NCBI GenBank assembly: GCA_964633205.1 | Contig: CAZWFN010000092.1 | Location: 1-25,488, forward strand | Source of the DNA: CAYVQE01 sp964633205 | Lineage (GTDB): Bacteria > Myxococcota > B64-G9 | Direction: 5' to 3' | Length of the DNA stretch: 25,488 bases | In this document: positions 14,831 through 23,420 of the stretch, piece after piece | Position numbering within the stretch: the first letter of the stretch is position 1 | How the letters are laid out: each line of letters opens with the position of its first letter | Notes under the pieces: generated by a model | What the model saw: the letters and a program-made list of their open reading frames with translations, nothing else | What the model was told of the DNA's origin: nothing | Databases searched by the model: none | Translations under genes and position numbers: made by a program

Positions 14831-16387
14831 TCATCCCGGATTGAAGTACCAGACCGCGGCGCCGGCCTGCTCGCCGGCCGGCCCGGAGGTCAGCCCCCCG
14901 CACAGCACCACCCCGCCGCCGCTCAGCCGCGCCGCGGCCGCATGGGCCCAGGGCATGCGCAACGGCGGCGCCTCGGCAAAGCCGGCCTGGGCCAGATCGG
15001 GCTGGGTGGTCAGCACCTCGGCGCTGCTCAGCAGGCGGCGCTCGAAGCCGTCGTCGGCCACCCCGCCGGCCAGCAGCAGGCCGCCGCCGGCCAGCGGCGC
15101 CGCCAGCGGCGCAGAGCGCGGGGTGTGCGCCGGGTGGGCGGCGGCCACCTCCAGCGCCAGCATCCCGGTGCCCTGCGGCGCGTTGAACACGAAGCGCTCC
15201 GGGGCGTCCAGCGAGCGCAGCCCGTCCGAGCCGGCCGCGATCAGCACCCCGTCGTCGCGAGCGGCCGCCACGTGCTCGATGCGCGGCTGGGCCAGCGCGG
15301 CGCTGGTGTCGGCCCCGGCCGGGTTGATGGCCTGGAAGTCGGTTCCGTTGAACAGCTCCACCGCGGCCACCAGCCCACCGGCGGCGGTGCCGCCGGCGAT
15401 CAGCACCAGCCGTTGCTCGGCGCCGAACACGGTGGCCGTATGCCGGCTGCGGCCGTGCCGCAGCTGCAGATCGGTGCGGAAGAAGGTCTCCAGCCGGGTG
15501 TCGAACAGCAGACCGTTTTCCGTGATCCGGTCATCGGCCAGCCGGCCGCCGGCGATCAGGATGGCCTCGCGGTAGGGGTTGTCGCCCGGATCCTCGACCT
15601 GCAGGACCACCGCCGCATGATCGGCCCGCGGCTGCACCCGCTGCGGATCGAGCCCGCCGAGGCGGCGGAAGTCTTGGCTGCCGGAATCGTAGACCAGCAC
15701 CGTCTCGACCAGGTTGCCGTTCGGCCCGCGGCCGCCGAACACCAGCACGTCGCCGGCGGCGGTGGCGGTGGTGCTGTGGCCGACGCGCATGTCGGCACCG
15801 GAGAAAGACGGGCAATCGAAGTTGCCGAAGCCGCAGCTCGACTGGCTGTGCGGGTCGTAGATCTCGGGCGGCACCAGGTCTGCGGGCGCATCCGGGCTGC
15901 CGCCGCCGGCCCCGCCGAACACCAGCACCCGATCGCCGGCGGTCACCGCCAGCCGGTGGCCGAAGCGGGCGTGGTTCAACTCGCCGAGCAGCGGGGTCAG
16001 CTCACCCACCCGGGCGAAAAGCAGGCCCACCTCGGCGGTCTGGCCCGGCTCCAGGTCGAACGGCGGGCTCTGGCCGCTGGCCACCAACTGGCCGTCGATG
16101 TCCAGCCCCTCGAGCCGCAGCACCATGCCGGCGGCCGGCGCGCCGGTGAGCACGAACTCGGTGGCCGAGCCGTCGACCACATGCTCGATGGGCTCGGCGT
16201 CCGGCCGCCAGAGCAAAGCCCGCAGGCTGGCCACGTCGGCGAAAGCGTCCTGGTAGGGCGGGGTGGAGATGCGGAGATCGATCCGGCTCTGCTGGCCCGG
16301 GATGCGCTCGACCTCGGTGCCGCAGCCGGCGGGGCCCAGGGCCAGTGCCAGGCAGGCGAGCGGCGCGATGATGCGGTGCAGCTCCAT
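14831..16387 (-). CDS. Kelch-repeat-like lipoprotein
   Basis: A 518-residue protein with a lipoprotein-like signal ending LALGPAGC (C22; proline at -3 is atypical). Residues ~35-125 resemble a small beta-sandwich domain. From ~140 on there are at least five kelch-type blades, each with a run such as RVLVFGGAG, DVLVFGGRG, AILIAGG, LVLIAGG, GVLIAAG or GLLLAGG and a preceding R-x-x-H-T/R-H-x-A/T motif. This implies a beta-propeller of about six blades displayed on the cell envelope. It starts 7 nt after the PEGA gene stop and has a poor ribosome site, so it is likely translationally coupled. The ligand is unknown. Confidence 0.82.
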   Translation of the reverse strand: MELHRIIAPLACLALALGPAGCGTEVERIPGQQSRIDLRISTPPYQDAFADVASLRALLWRPDAEPIEHVVDGSATEFVLTGAPAAGMVLRLEGLDIDGQLVASGQSPPFDLEPGQTAEVGLLFARVGELTPLLGELNHARFGHRLAVTAGDRVLVFGGAGGGSPDAPADLVPPEIYDPHSQSSCGFGNFDCPSFSGADMRVGHSTTATAAGDVLVFGGRGPNGNLVETVLVYDSGSQDFRRLGGLDPQRVQPRADHAAVVLQVEDPGDNPYREAILIAGGRLADDRITENGLLFDTRLETFFRTDLQLRHGRSRHTATVFGAEQRLVLIAGGTAAGGLVAAVELFNGTDFQAINPAGADTSAALAQPRIEHVAAARDDGVLIAAGSDGLRSLDAPERFVFNAPQGTGMLALEVAAAHPAHTPRSAPLAAPLAGGGLLLAGGVADDGFERRLLSSAEVLTTQPDLAQAGFAEAPPLRMPWAHAAAARLSGGGVVLCGGLTSGPAGEQAGAAVWYFNPG

Positions 16388-16394
16388 GGCGCGC

Positions 16395-18134
16395 TCAGGG
16401 CCCGGCGTTGCGCAGCACCCGAATGCGGATGCTGTCGGGCTCGTAAATGGTCTTGGTCTCGGGTTGCAGGGTCAGCGCCAGGCTGGTGGCCACCCCGCCG
16501 GCGACCACCGCGCCGACCGCGGTCCAGAACCACCAGCGCTGCCAGAACGGGGTGGCCGGCGCGACCGCAGCGCCGCCGGCCGCGGCCGCGGGCTCGGGCG
16601 GATCGGTTTGCGGCGGGCCGGGGTAGTCCTCTTCTTCGCCAGCACCAGCACCAGCCGCGGGCAGCTGGACGACCTTGGGCGCCGCCAGCGGTCGCGGCCG
16701 GCCCAGCAGTCGGTCGTCGAAGACCAGGCCCAGCGAGGCCGGCGGCGGCACCGGCCGGGTGCCCTGCTCCAGCGCCTCGGCCAGCTGCCAGGCCAGAGCG
16801 CCGACCACCGGGCCCAGGTCGCCGGCCGGCAGGTGGGCGGCCACCACGGCCGGCTCCCCGGCGGCTGGCACCGCGGCCGCGCTCCAGACCGGCTCCTCGC
16901 GGCTCGGTACCCGGGCCAGCTGGGCGACCACCACCGCGGCCACCTCGGCCGCATGGGCCAAGTCGGCCGCCAGGGCGACCACCCGATCGCGGGCCACGCC
17001 GGAGTGCAGCGCCGCGCGCAGCCGCTCGATGCGGCGTGGCAGATCGCTGCGCTCGAGCGTGATCTCGATGCGGCTGGTGCGGCCCGGCTCGATCTGCAAC
17101 GCCCGCCGGTGGCTGCGATAGCCCGCGGCCTCGATGCGGATCATGTGCAGCCCAGCGTGGATGCCCTCGCGCCGCAGCGGGCTGCGGCCGGCGGTCAAAC
17201 CGTCGAGCACCACCCGGGCGCCTTCCGGCTCGACCGCCGCCTCCAGCACCCCGGTGGGCAGCTCGGCCATCTCGGCGTGCACTTGCTCGAACCGGTTGCG
17301 CAGCTTGCTGGGCACCTGGCCCGGATCCGGCACGTAGTCGGGGTTGAGCGCCAGCACCTCGCGGTAGGCCAGCCGGCTATCCTCGTGCCGGCCGGCCGTG
17401 GCCAGCGCTTCGGCCAGACCCATCAACGCGGCGATCAGGGGCTCCGGATCCTCCATCCAGGCCAGGTGGCGGCGGTAGGTCACCCGGGCCGTCTGGAAGC
17501 CGTCGATGGCCTCGTCGAGGGCCAACTCCAGCAGCTGCTCCCGGGCCTGGCGCTGCAGCAGCTCGGCCCGGCGCAGCGCCGCCTCGACCGCGGTCGGCCG
17601 CGAGCCGCGCAAGCGCAACAGCCCCTCGAGCCCCAGCACCTCGACCTGCTCGGACTGCATCAGGGCCTTCTTGAGCAGCCCGGTCAGCTCGGCCGCCTGC
17701 TGGGGCGCACCGGCCCGATCCAGCGTGTCCAGCACCAGCAGGCTGGGCATCCGCTCTGCAACCGGCTGCGGCGCCGCGTCCCCGGCCGCGCCCGGCTCGG
17801 TGTCTTCGGCCGGCGGCTGCTCGACGACCTCGGCAGGCTCCTGCTCGGCCTCTTCGACCGGCTCCTGTTCGCCCTGTCCGACCTCTTCGACCGGCTCCTG
17901 CTCCACGTCCTCGGCCAGCTGGCGGCCCAGATCCCCGCTCGGCGCGGCGTCCTCGTGCTGACCCTCCGGGGGATCGTCCGGATCGACCGGCTCCTCGTCG
18001 TCCGCAGCCGTATCATCGTCCGCGGCCGCCGCGGAGCCCGCCGGCCCCCCCTCGTCCGCCCGCGCCGCGGCCCAGGGCAGCGCCGGGCAGGCGGTGAGCA
18101 GCAGCAACAGCACGATCCAGGCGAGGCGGGACAT
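16395..18134 (-). CDS. PEGA-domain envelope protein with acidic low-complexity region
   Basis: A 579-residue exported protein. The N-terminus holds a signal with the lipobox LTAC (C16); a signal peptidase I site after ARA is an alternative. Residues ~26-128 are an acidic Glu/Asp/Pro-rich linker with repeated EQEPVEE-like units. Then comes a helical TPR-like region (~130-290). A PEGA domain follows at about 295-365 (AAVEPEGARVVLDG, SPLRREGIHAGLHMIRIEAAGY). A C-terminal transmembrane segment lies near 535-560 (WFWTAVGAVVAGGVATSLAL). This layout is common for Myxococcota surface or secretion-associated proteins. It is the first gene of the four-gene operon. The ATG at 18134 has GGAG 6 nt upstream. 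Confidence 0.82.
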   Translation of the reverse strand: MSRLAWIVLLLLLTACPALPWAAARADEGGPAGSAAAADDDTAADDEEPVDPDDPPEGQHEDAAPSGDLGRQLAEDVEQEPVEEVGQGEQEPVEEAEQEPAEVVEQPPAEDTEPGAAGDAAPQPVAERMPSLLVLDTLDRAGAPQQAAELTGLLKKALMQSEQVEVLGLEGLLRLRGSRPTAVEAALRRAELLQRQAREQLLELALDEAIDGFQTARVTYRRHLAWMEDPEPLIAALMGLAEALATAGRHEDSRLAYREVLALNPDYVPDPGQVPSKLRNRFEQVHAEMAELPTGVLEAAVEPEGARVVLDGLTAGRSPLRREGIHAGLHMIRIEAAGYRSHRRALQIEPGRTSRIEITLERSDLPRRIERLRAALHSGVARDRVVALAADLAHAAEVAAVVVAQLARVPSREEPVWSAAAVPAAGEPAVVAAHLPAGDLGPVVGALAWQLAEALEQGTRPVPPPASLGLVFDDRLLGRPRPLAAPKVVQLPAAGAGAGEEEDYPGPPQTDPPEPAAAAGGAAVAPATPFWQRWWFWTAVGAVVAGGVATSLALTLQPETKTIYEPDSIRIRVLRNAGP

Positions 18135-18160
18135 GCTCGGCTCCGGAGGCGGACGCCGGC

Positions 18161-18181
18161 GCCCGGACGCAGCGTCCGGGC
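18161..18181 (-). promoter_or_regulatory. Leader hairpin of the PEGA operon
   Basis: GCCCGGACGC, one nucleotide, GCGTCCGGGC: perfect 10-nt arms between the predicted transcript start (~18204) and the ribosome site. In RNA it would form a stable stem with a small loop. It could affect translation or message stability, or be an operator. Confidence 0.45.
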
Positions 18182-18210
18182 TTCGCCAATATCCGTCCGC
18201 GAATGCTATT

Positions 18211-18240
18211 TTGCTAGCACACCGGCTCGCCACCGGTCAA
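18211..18240 (-). promoter_or_regulatory. Promoter of the PEGA-kelch-FHA operon
   Basis: TTGACC (18240-18235), 18 bp and TAGCAA (18216-18211). The 303-nt region 18135-18437 contains this promoter, the leader hairpin and the giant-gene promoter, and no other gene. Confidence 0.55.
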
Positions 18241-18371
18241 TCGCCGCACGACCGGGGATGGACATCAGCGACCGCGGGTGGGGCGCGGCCGGCCACGTCC
18301 TCAGCCGGGCTCGGCAAAGGAATAGCCAGGTGCGTCATGATGCAAGACGGCGGCCGGCCCGATCCGGGGCT

Positions 18372-18401
18372 TTGACAGCGCGCGCGCAGCGGCGCCATAC
18401 T
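18372..18401 (+). promoter_or_regulatory. Promoter of the giant surface-protein gene
   Basis: TTGACA, followed by GC (18372-18379), with an 18-bp spacer to CATACT (18396-18401). The leader is about 30 nt long with GAGGAG 5 nt before the ATG at 18438. Confidence 0.65.
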
Positions 18402-18437
18402 CGACCCATTGCCACGCCAAGGCTGCGAGGAGTTGCC

Positions 18438-21400
18438 ATGAACCGAGCGCGCACGGCGTTTGTGTGGACCCTGTGGGTGAGCCTCCTGCCGGCCGGCTGT
18501 GACGCCCCGCCGGCCGACGGGCGCTGGGCCACCCGGCGGTCCGGCCTGGACGCGGCGCCCGAACACCGGGTGACCCGGCCGCGGATGGCCGAGCCGGCCC
18601 GGCTGCAGCGGGTGGTGCTGCCCGCCCAGCGCGACATCCCGGGCCAGGCCGAGCTGCAGGAGGGCCTGCTGCCCGACGCGACCTATAGCCACCACGGCAC
18701 CGACGTCTGGCAGTGCCAGCCCGACGCCAACTACGAGGGCGACGCCATGTGGCTCCTGGGCCGCAACGACGGCGGCGGCTGGGATCCCTGCTTCGGCTGG
18801 CCCTATCTGCGATTCGATCTGAGCGCGGCGGTGCCCGCGGATGCCACCGTGGTCCAGGCGGTGCTGTCGATGTACCTCTACGAGGGCTACGGCGACGACC
18901 AGACCGCGGCCAGCCACCGGGTGCTCGGCGACTGGGACGAGGCCAGCCTGACCTACAACAGCATGCCGCCCGACTGGAGCAACGGCCTGTACGAATCCCA
19001 GGTGCTGCTGACCGGGCTCGGCTGGTGGGACTGGGACATCACCCAGATGGCCACCGACTGGGTGGCCGATCCGCAGTCCAACCACGGGCTGGCCGTCCAG
19101 CCGATCGACGCGCTGGCCGACGGCGAGTTCGTGCTCTGGCGCTCGGACGATGCCGCCACCGCCAGCCAGCGGCCCCGGCTGACGGTCGACTTCCTGCTGC
19201 CCGAGTACCGCTCGGCCTTCGTCGAGCAGCAACCGCCGCCGGCCGCGATGTTCATCGGCCAGAGCCTGGACGTCGAGCTGGTCTTTCGCAACGACGGCTA
19301 CGACACATGGGAGCCGGCGGCCGGCTACCGGCTCGGCAGCCAGAGCCCGCCGGACAACACCTCCTGGGGCCCCAGCCGGGTCGAGCTGGACGGGCCGGTG
19401 GCCCCCGGCGCCCAGGCGCGGTTCCGGTTCACCATCACCGCCCCGGACGTCCCCGGCGACTACGCTTTCCAGTGGCAGCTGCTGTGCGCCGGCCAGGGCT
19501 GGTTCGGCGAGTCCAGTCCGCGGCTGGACATCGAGGTCACCCGCAAGCCGCTGGCCGAGACCTGCCAGTCCAACGGCGAATGCCAGAGCGGCATGTGCGT
19601 CGACGGTTACTGCTGCGACGGCTTCTGCTCCGGCACCTGCCAGTCCTGCGCCCTGCCCGGGCTGGAGGGCACCTGCCAGCACATCCCGGCGGGTGCCGAT
19701 CCGGACGAGGAGTGCCCGGGCAGCGGGCCCTGCGGCGCGACCTGCGACGGTGCCGGCGCCTGCGCCTACCCGCCGGCCGGCACCGATTGCGCCAGCTGCG
19801 CCAGCTGCGACGGTGACGGCAACTGCAACCAGTACGCCGCGGCCGGCTCCGATCCGGGCGGCCAGTGCGGCCTGTGCCGGATCTGTCCGGGCGACGGGCC
19901 GGACTGCGTGCCGGCCGCCGCCGGCAGCGATCCCCAGGGCGAGTGCCAGGCCAGCCCGCCGGCCAGCTGCGGGCTGACCGGCGACTGCGACGGCGCCGGC
20001 GCCTGCGCCTTCCATCCGGCCGACACCGTCTGCGATCCCGAGCGCTGCGCCGATGCGGTCCACCACCCGGCCGACGTCTGCGACGGTGCCGGCGCCTGCG
20101 TCGACAGCGGCAGCCAGCCCTGCCGGCCCTACGTCTGCCTCGACGCCGAGGTCTGCCGCAGCGACTGCAGCGACGACGCGCACTGCAGCGGCGACTCCTA
20201 CTGCGAGGCCGGCGCCTGCGCCGCTTACCTGAACACCGGCGAGCCCTGCGCCCAGGACCAGGAGTGCCTGAGCGGCCACTGCGTCGACGGCGTCTGCTGC
20301 GACAGCGCCTGCGACGACAGCTGCGAGGTCTGCGACCTGCCGGCCTCTCCGGGCAGCTGCCTGCCGGTGCCCGACGGCCAGGATCCGCGCGACGACTGCG
20401 CCGGCGACGGTCTGTGCGGCGGGGTGTGCGACGGCTGGCGGGCCTGCCGCTTTCCCCCGGCCGATCTGGCCTGCGACACCTGCATGCACTGCGACGGTGC
20501 CGGCGCCTGCGCCGATCCGCTGCCGGCCGGCAGCGATCCCCACGGCGACTGCGAGCCCTGCTGGGCCTGCTCGGGCGTCGATGACAGCTGCCAGCCGGTG
20601 GCCGCCGGCGCCGATCCGCTGGACGCCTGTCCGGCCACCCCGGCCAGCGAATGCGGCACCACCGGCGCCTGCGACGGCGCCGGCGGCTGCGCCCTGTGGC
20701 CGGCCGACACGGTCTGCCAGCCGGCCAGCTGCAGCGACGGCCTGCTGGCGCCGGCCGACCTGTGCGACGGCCAGGGCCACTGCTTCGATCGCGGCACCCT
20801 GGAATGCGCGCCCTACACCTGCGCCGCCGCCGACGCCTGCCACACCGCCTGCGACTCGGACGCCGAATGCCAGGCCGGATTCCACTGTCAACAGTCGGCC
20901 TGTACGGCCGATCGGCCGCTGGGCCAGGCCTGCGTGCGGCCCGGCCAGTGCACCAGCGGCCAGTGCGTCGACGGCGTCTGCTGCGACAGCGCCTGCGACG
21001 GGCTGTGCCAGCGCTGCGATCTGGCCGCCACGCTGGGCAGCTGCAGCCCGCTGCCGGCCGGCGCCGACCCGGACGACGAGTGTGCCGGCACCGGGGCCTG
21101 CGGCGGTGCCTGCGACGGCGCCGGCGCCTGCGCCCTGCCGGGCGAGGAGACCGCCTGCGGCCCCTGCGCCCGCTGCGACGGCCAGGGCGGCTGCAGCGTG
21201 CTGGTCGCCGCCGGCCAGGATCCCTTCGACGCCTGCGGCAGCTGCGGCGTCTGCGCCGGCGACCGCGACGCCTGCGTGCCGGTGGCCGCCGGCGCCGATC
21301 CGCTGGACGATTGCGCCGCCGAACCGGTGGCCAGCTGCGGCCAGGACGGCTGGTGCGACGGCCAGGGCAACTGCCGGCTGTGGCCGGCCGGCACCCTATG

Positions 21401-23393
21401 CGGCGAGCAGAGCTGCGCCGCCGGCGTGCTGCAGCGGGCCCCGGCCTGCGACGGCCTGGGCGCCTGCCTGGAGCAGGGCAGCCTGGCCTGCGCCCCCTGG
21501 GGCTGTGACGGCGACCACTGCGCCGGGCCGCCGTCGCTGGTGGCGGTGTCGATCGAGGACGCGGCCGAGGGCGGCCAGCCGGTGGGCGAGCGCCAGCTGA
21601 CCACCGACGATGAGTTGCGGGTCCACGCGGTCGGCCGCGACCAGAACGGCAACGCGCTGGGCACGGTGGTGGTGCGCTGGTCGGTCAGCGGCGACATCGG
21701 CACCATTCCGGCCGGCCCCGCCAGCGCGGCCGTGCTCGATCCCACCCGGCCCGGCGCCGGCCGCATCGCGGCCGACTTCTACCTGCCCGAGGTGCAGGAC
21801 GGCGAGACCGGTGACCTGCTGGTCGGCCCCGGACTGCCCAGCGGTCGGTTCGAGATGCACCCCGAGCCCCGGCTGCTGCCGGCCGACGGCCAGGCCCGCA
21901 GCCAGATCAGCGCCGGTCCGCTGCGCGACGCCGACGGCAACCCGGTGGCGGCCGGCCACGCCCTGACCGTGATCGCCTCGGCCGGCCGACTGCTGGCCGA
22001 GGACGCCGATCCGGCCGCCCCCGGGCTGCAGCGGCTGACCGGCCCGGCCGGCACCTTCGCCTTCGCGCTGCAAGCCGAAGCGGCGCCGGCCGCCGCCCGG
22101 CTGCGGGCCGAGGCGGCCGCCCCGGCGGATGCGCTGGGCGAGGCCTGGGTCTATTTCGGCGACGGCCGGCCGGTGGCGGTGGCCGGCGCCGACCAGACGG
22201 TGAGCGCCGGGTCCAGCGTCACCCTGGACGGCAGCGCCTCCTACGACCCCGAGCAGCAGCCGCTCGGCTACCGGTGGAGCCAGCTGGCCGGGCCGCAGGT
22301 GGCCCTGGCGAACGCGGCTGCGGCCCGGACCAGTTTCACCGCTCCACTGGTCGCCGAAGACCAACAGCTCCGTTTCGAGCTGGTGGTGACCGCCGGCGAG
22401 CGGACCAGCCAGCCGGACGCGGTCGCGGTGACCGTGCTGGCCGGCGACGGCGATCGGCCCACCGCCCAGCTGGCCGTCGAGCCGCAGGCCGGGCCGGCTC
22501 CGCTGGCGGTGGCGCTGGACGGGTCCGCCAGCAGCGCCGCGCCCTGCTGCACGCTGGCCGGCTACCTGTGGCGCTTCGACGACGGCAGCCCCAGCGGCAG
22601 CGGCCCCCGGCTCGGCCACGAGTTCAGCCAACCCGGCGGTTGGGGCGTGGAGCTGACCGTGGTCGATGACGCCGGCCACTTCGATCAGGCCCGCGTCCTG
22701 GTGGCCGTAGCCGACGGCGCCAACAGCCCGCCCAGCCTGACGGTCAGCGCCGAGCCCGACCGCGGCCGGGCTCCGCTGCAGGTGGCCTTCAGCGCCCTGG
22801 CCGCGGACGCGGACGGCGCGGTGGAGCGCATCGAGTGGGATTTCGGCGCCGGCTACCGGCTGACCGGCCCTGACCAGCAGCACCTGTTCGCCGAGCCCGG
22901 CATGCACCGGGTGCGGGTGCGGGCGGTCGACGACGCCGGGCTGGCCAGCGTGCAGACCATCCACATACCGGTGGCCGACGCCGCCGGCGTCCACCCGCCC
23001 CGCATCCTGTCGCAACCCGAGCTGCAGGCCGAGCCCGGGCGGGTGTGGCGCTACAGCCCGCTGGCCGCAGGCTCCGCACCGCTGGCCTGGGAGCTGGGCA
23101 AGCAGGTGGCCGGTCAGCAGACACGGCGCCCGGCCGGGATGCAGATCGAAGCCGACAACGGCCAGCTGACCTGGACGCCGGCGGCCGAGCAGACCGGCCC
23201 GCAGGCGGTCACCCTGGTGGTGCGCAACGCCGCCGGGGTCGACTTCCAGGACTTCACCGTCGAGGTGGCCCCGGCGGCCGAAGGGGGCGCTGGTTGCGGC
23301 TGCGCCAGCGGCGCCCCCGCTGGCCGGGCCTGGCCCTGGCTGCTCTGGGCACTCGGCGCGCTGCTGGCGTGGTCCCGCCGCCGCCCGCGCTGA
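18438..23393 (+). CDS. Giant modular surface protein with triplicated Cys-rich module and MYXO-CTERM-like tail
   Basis: A 1651-residue exported protein. In order: a signal ending LLPAGC (C21, lipobox-like); a DNRLRE-type beta-sandwich (~75-252, W-D-W-D-I-T and RPRLTVDF); an NBR1-like Ig domain (~256-371, DTWEPAAGYRLG ... PGDYAFQWQLL); three copies of a Cys-rich module (376-1028); Ig/Big-like domains (~1034-1240); three PKD-like domains (~1242-1335, 1338-1427, 1431-1516, with the pattern DGSAS and W-x-F/D-D-G); a last Ig-like domain (~1518-1612, GQLTWTPA); and a C-terminal GCGC, hydrophobic WPWLLWALGALLAW, RRRPR tail. It is probably cell-surface anchored or processed. No catalytic domain is seen, so an adhesive or structural role is inferred. 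An in-frame extension upstream of 18438 runs antisense through the PEGA operon and is not real. Confidence 0.92.
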   Translation: MNRARTAFVWTLWVSLLPAGCDAPPADGRWATRRSGLDAAPEHRVTRPRMAEPARLQRVVLPAQRDIPGQAELQEGLLPDATYSHHGTDVWQCQPDANYEGDAMWLLGRNDGGGWDPCFGWPYLRFDLSAAVPADATVVQAVLSMYLYEGYGDDQTAASHRVLGDWDEASLTYNSMPPDWSNGLYESQVLLTGLGWWDWDITQMATDWVADPQSNHGLAVQPIDALADGEFVLWRSDDAATASQRPRLTVDFLLPEYRSAFVEQQPPPAAMFIGQSLDVELVFRNDGYDTWEPAAGYRLGSQSPPDNTSWGPSRVELDGPVAPGAQARFRFTITAPDVPGDYAFQWQLLCAGQGWFGESSPRLDIEVTRKPLAETCQSNGECQSGMCVDGYCCDGFCSGTCQSCALPGLEGTCQHIPAGADPDEECPGSGPCGATCDGAGACAYPPAGTDCASCASCDGDGNCNQYAAAGSDPGGQCGLCRICPGDGPDCVPAAAGSDPQGECQASPPASCGLTGDCDGAGACAFHPADTVCDPERCADAVHHPADVCDGAGACVDSGSQPCRPYVCLDAEVCRSDCSDDAHCSGDSYCEAGACAAYLNTGEPCAQDQECLSGHCVDGVCCDSACDDSCEVCDLPASPGSCLPVPDGQDPRDDCAGDGLCGGVCDGWRACRFPPADLACDTCMHCDGAGACADPLPAGSDPHGDCEPCWACSGVDDSCQPVAAGADPLDACPATPASECGTTGACDGAGGCALWPADTVCQPASCSDGLLAPADLCDGQGHCFDRGTLECAPYTCAAADACHTACDSDAECQAGFHCQQSACTADRPLGQACVRPGQCTSGQCVDGVCCDSACDGLCQRCDLAATLGSCSPLPAGADPDDECAGTGACGGACDGAGACALPGEETACGPCARCDGQGGCSVLVAAGQDPFDACGSCGVCAGDRDACVPVAAGADPLDDCAAEPVASCGQDGWCDGQGNCRLWPAGTLCGEQSCAAGVLQRAPACDGLGACLEQGSLACAPWGCDGDHCAGPPSLVAVSIEDAAEGGQPVGERQLTTDDELRVHAVGRDQNGNALGTVVVRWSVSGDIGTIPAGPASAAVLDPTRPGAGRIAADFYLPEVQDGETGDLLVGPGLPSGRFEMHPEPRLLPADGQARSQISAGPLRDADGNPVAAGHALTVIASAGRLLAEDADPAAPGLQRLTGPAGTFAFALQAEAAPAAARLRAEAAAPADALGEAWVYFGDGRPVAVAGADQTVSAGSSVTLDGSASYDPEQQPLGYRWSQLAGPQVALANAAAARTSFTAPLVAEDQQLRFELVVTAGERTSQPDAVAVTVLAGDGDRPTAQLAVEPQAGPAPLAVALDGSASSAAPCCTLAGYLWRFDDGSPSGSGPRLGHEFSQPGGWGVELTVVDDAGHFDQARVLVAVADGANSPPSLTVSAEPDRGRAPLQVAFSALAADADGAVERIEWDFGAGYRLTGPDQQHLFAEPGMHRVRVRAVDDAGLASVQTIHIPVADAAGVHPPRILSQPELQAEPGRVWRYSPLAAGSAPLAWELGKQVAGQQTRRPAGMQIEADNGQLTWTPAAEQTGPQAVTLVVRNAAGVDFQDFTVEVAPAAEGGAGCGCASGAPAGRAWPWLLWALGALLAWSRRRPR
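19563..21521 (+). repeat. Three tandem copies of a 228-residue Cys-rich module
   Basis: Copies begin at 19563, 20247 and 20931, exactly 684 bp apart. The first two full copies each hold 36 cysteines at matching positions. The third has 32 and lacks the final C-x-SD-x-x-C-type segment. Landmarks are CVDG-x-CCD, CDGAGAC and AAGADPLD. The protein copies are clearly diverged, so this is an old in-frame expansion with strict length retention. Confidence 0.92.
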
Positions 23394-23400
23394 GCGCGGG
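23384..23400. terminator. Hairpin with the stop codon as its loop
   Basis: CCCGCGC (23384-23390), TGA stop (23391-23393), GCGCGGG (23394-23400). A perfect 7-bp stem ends the giant gene and faces the thioredoxin gene ending at 23421. No T tract is present. Confidence 0.5.
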
Positions 23401-23420
23401 ATGCCCGAGCCATATGCGGG

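Noticed and set aside
16263..18437. 725-codon N-terminal extension of the giant protein
   Set aside because: It is antisense to the PEGA and kelch-type genes and crosses both promoters. The ATG at 18438 has a ribosome site and a signal peptide directly after it.
18237..20891. Minus-strand open frame of 884 codons opposite the giant gene
   Set aside because: It runs through the giant gene promoter and the Cys-rich repeats, with Ala/Gly/Val-rich mirror composition and no supported start.
19563..21521. Regular repeats as a CRISPR or other non-coding array
   Set aside because: The period is 684 bp, in frame, with protein-level conservation of cysteines. It is a coding repeat.
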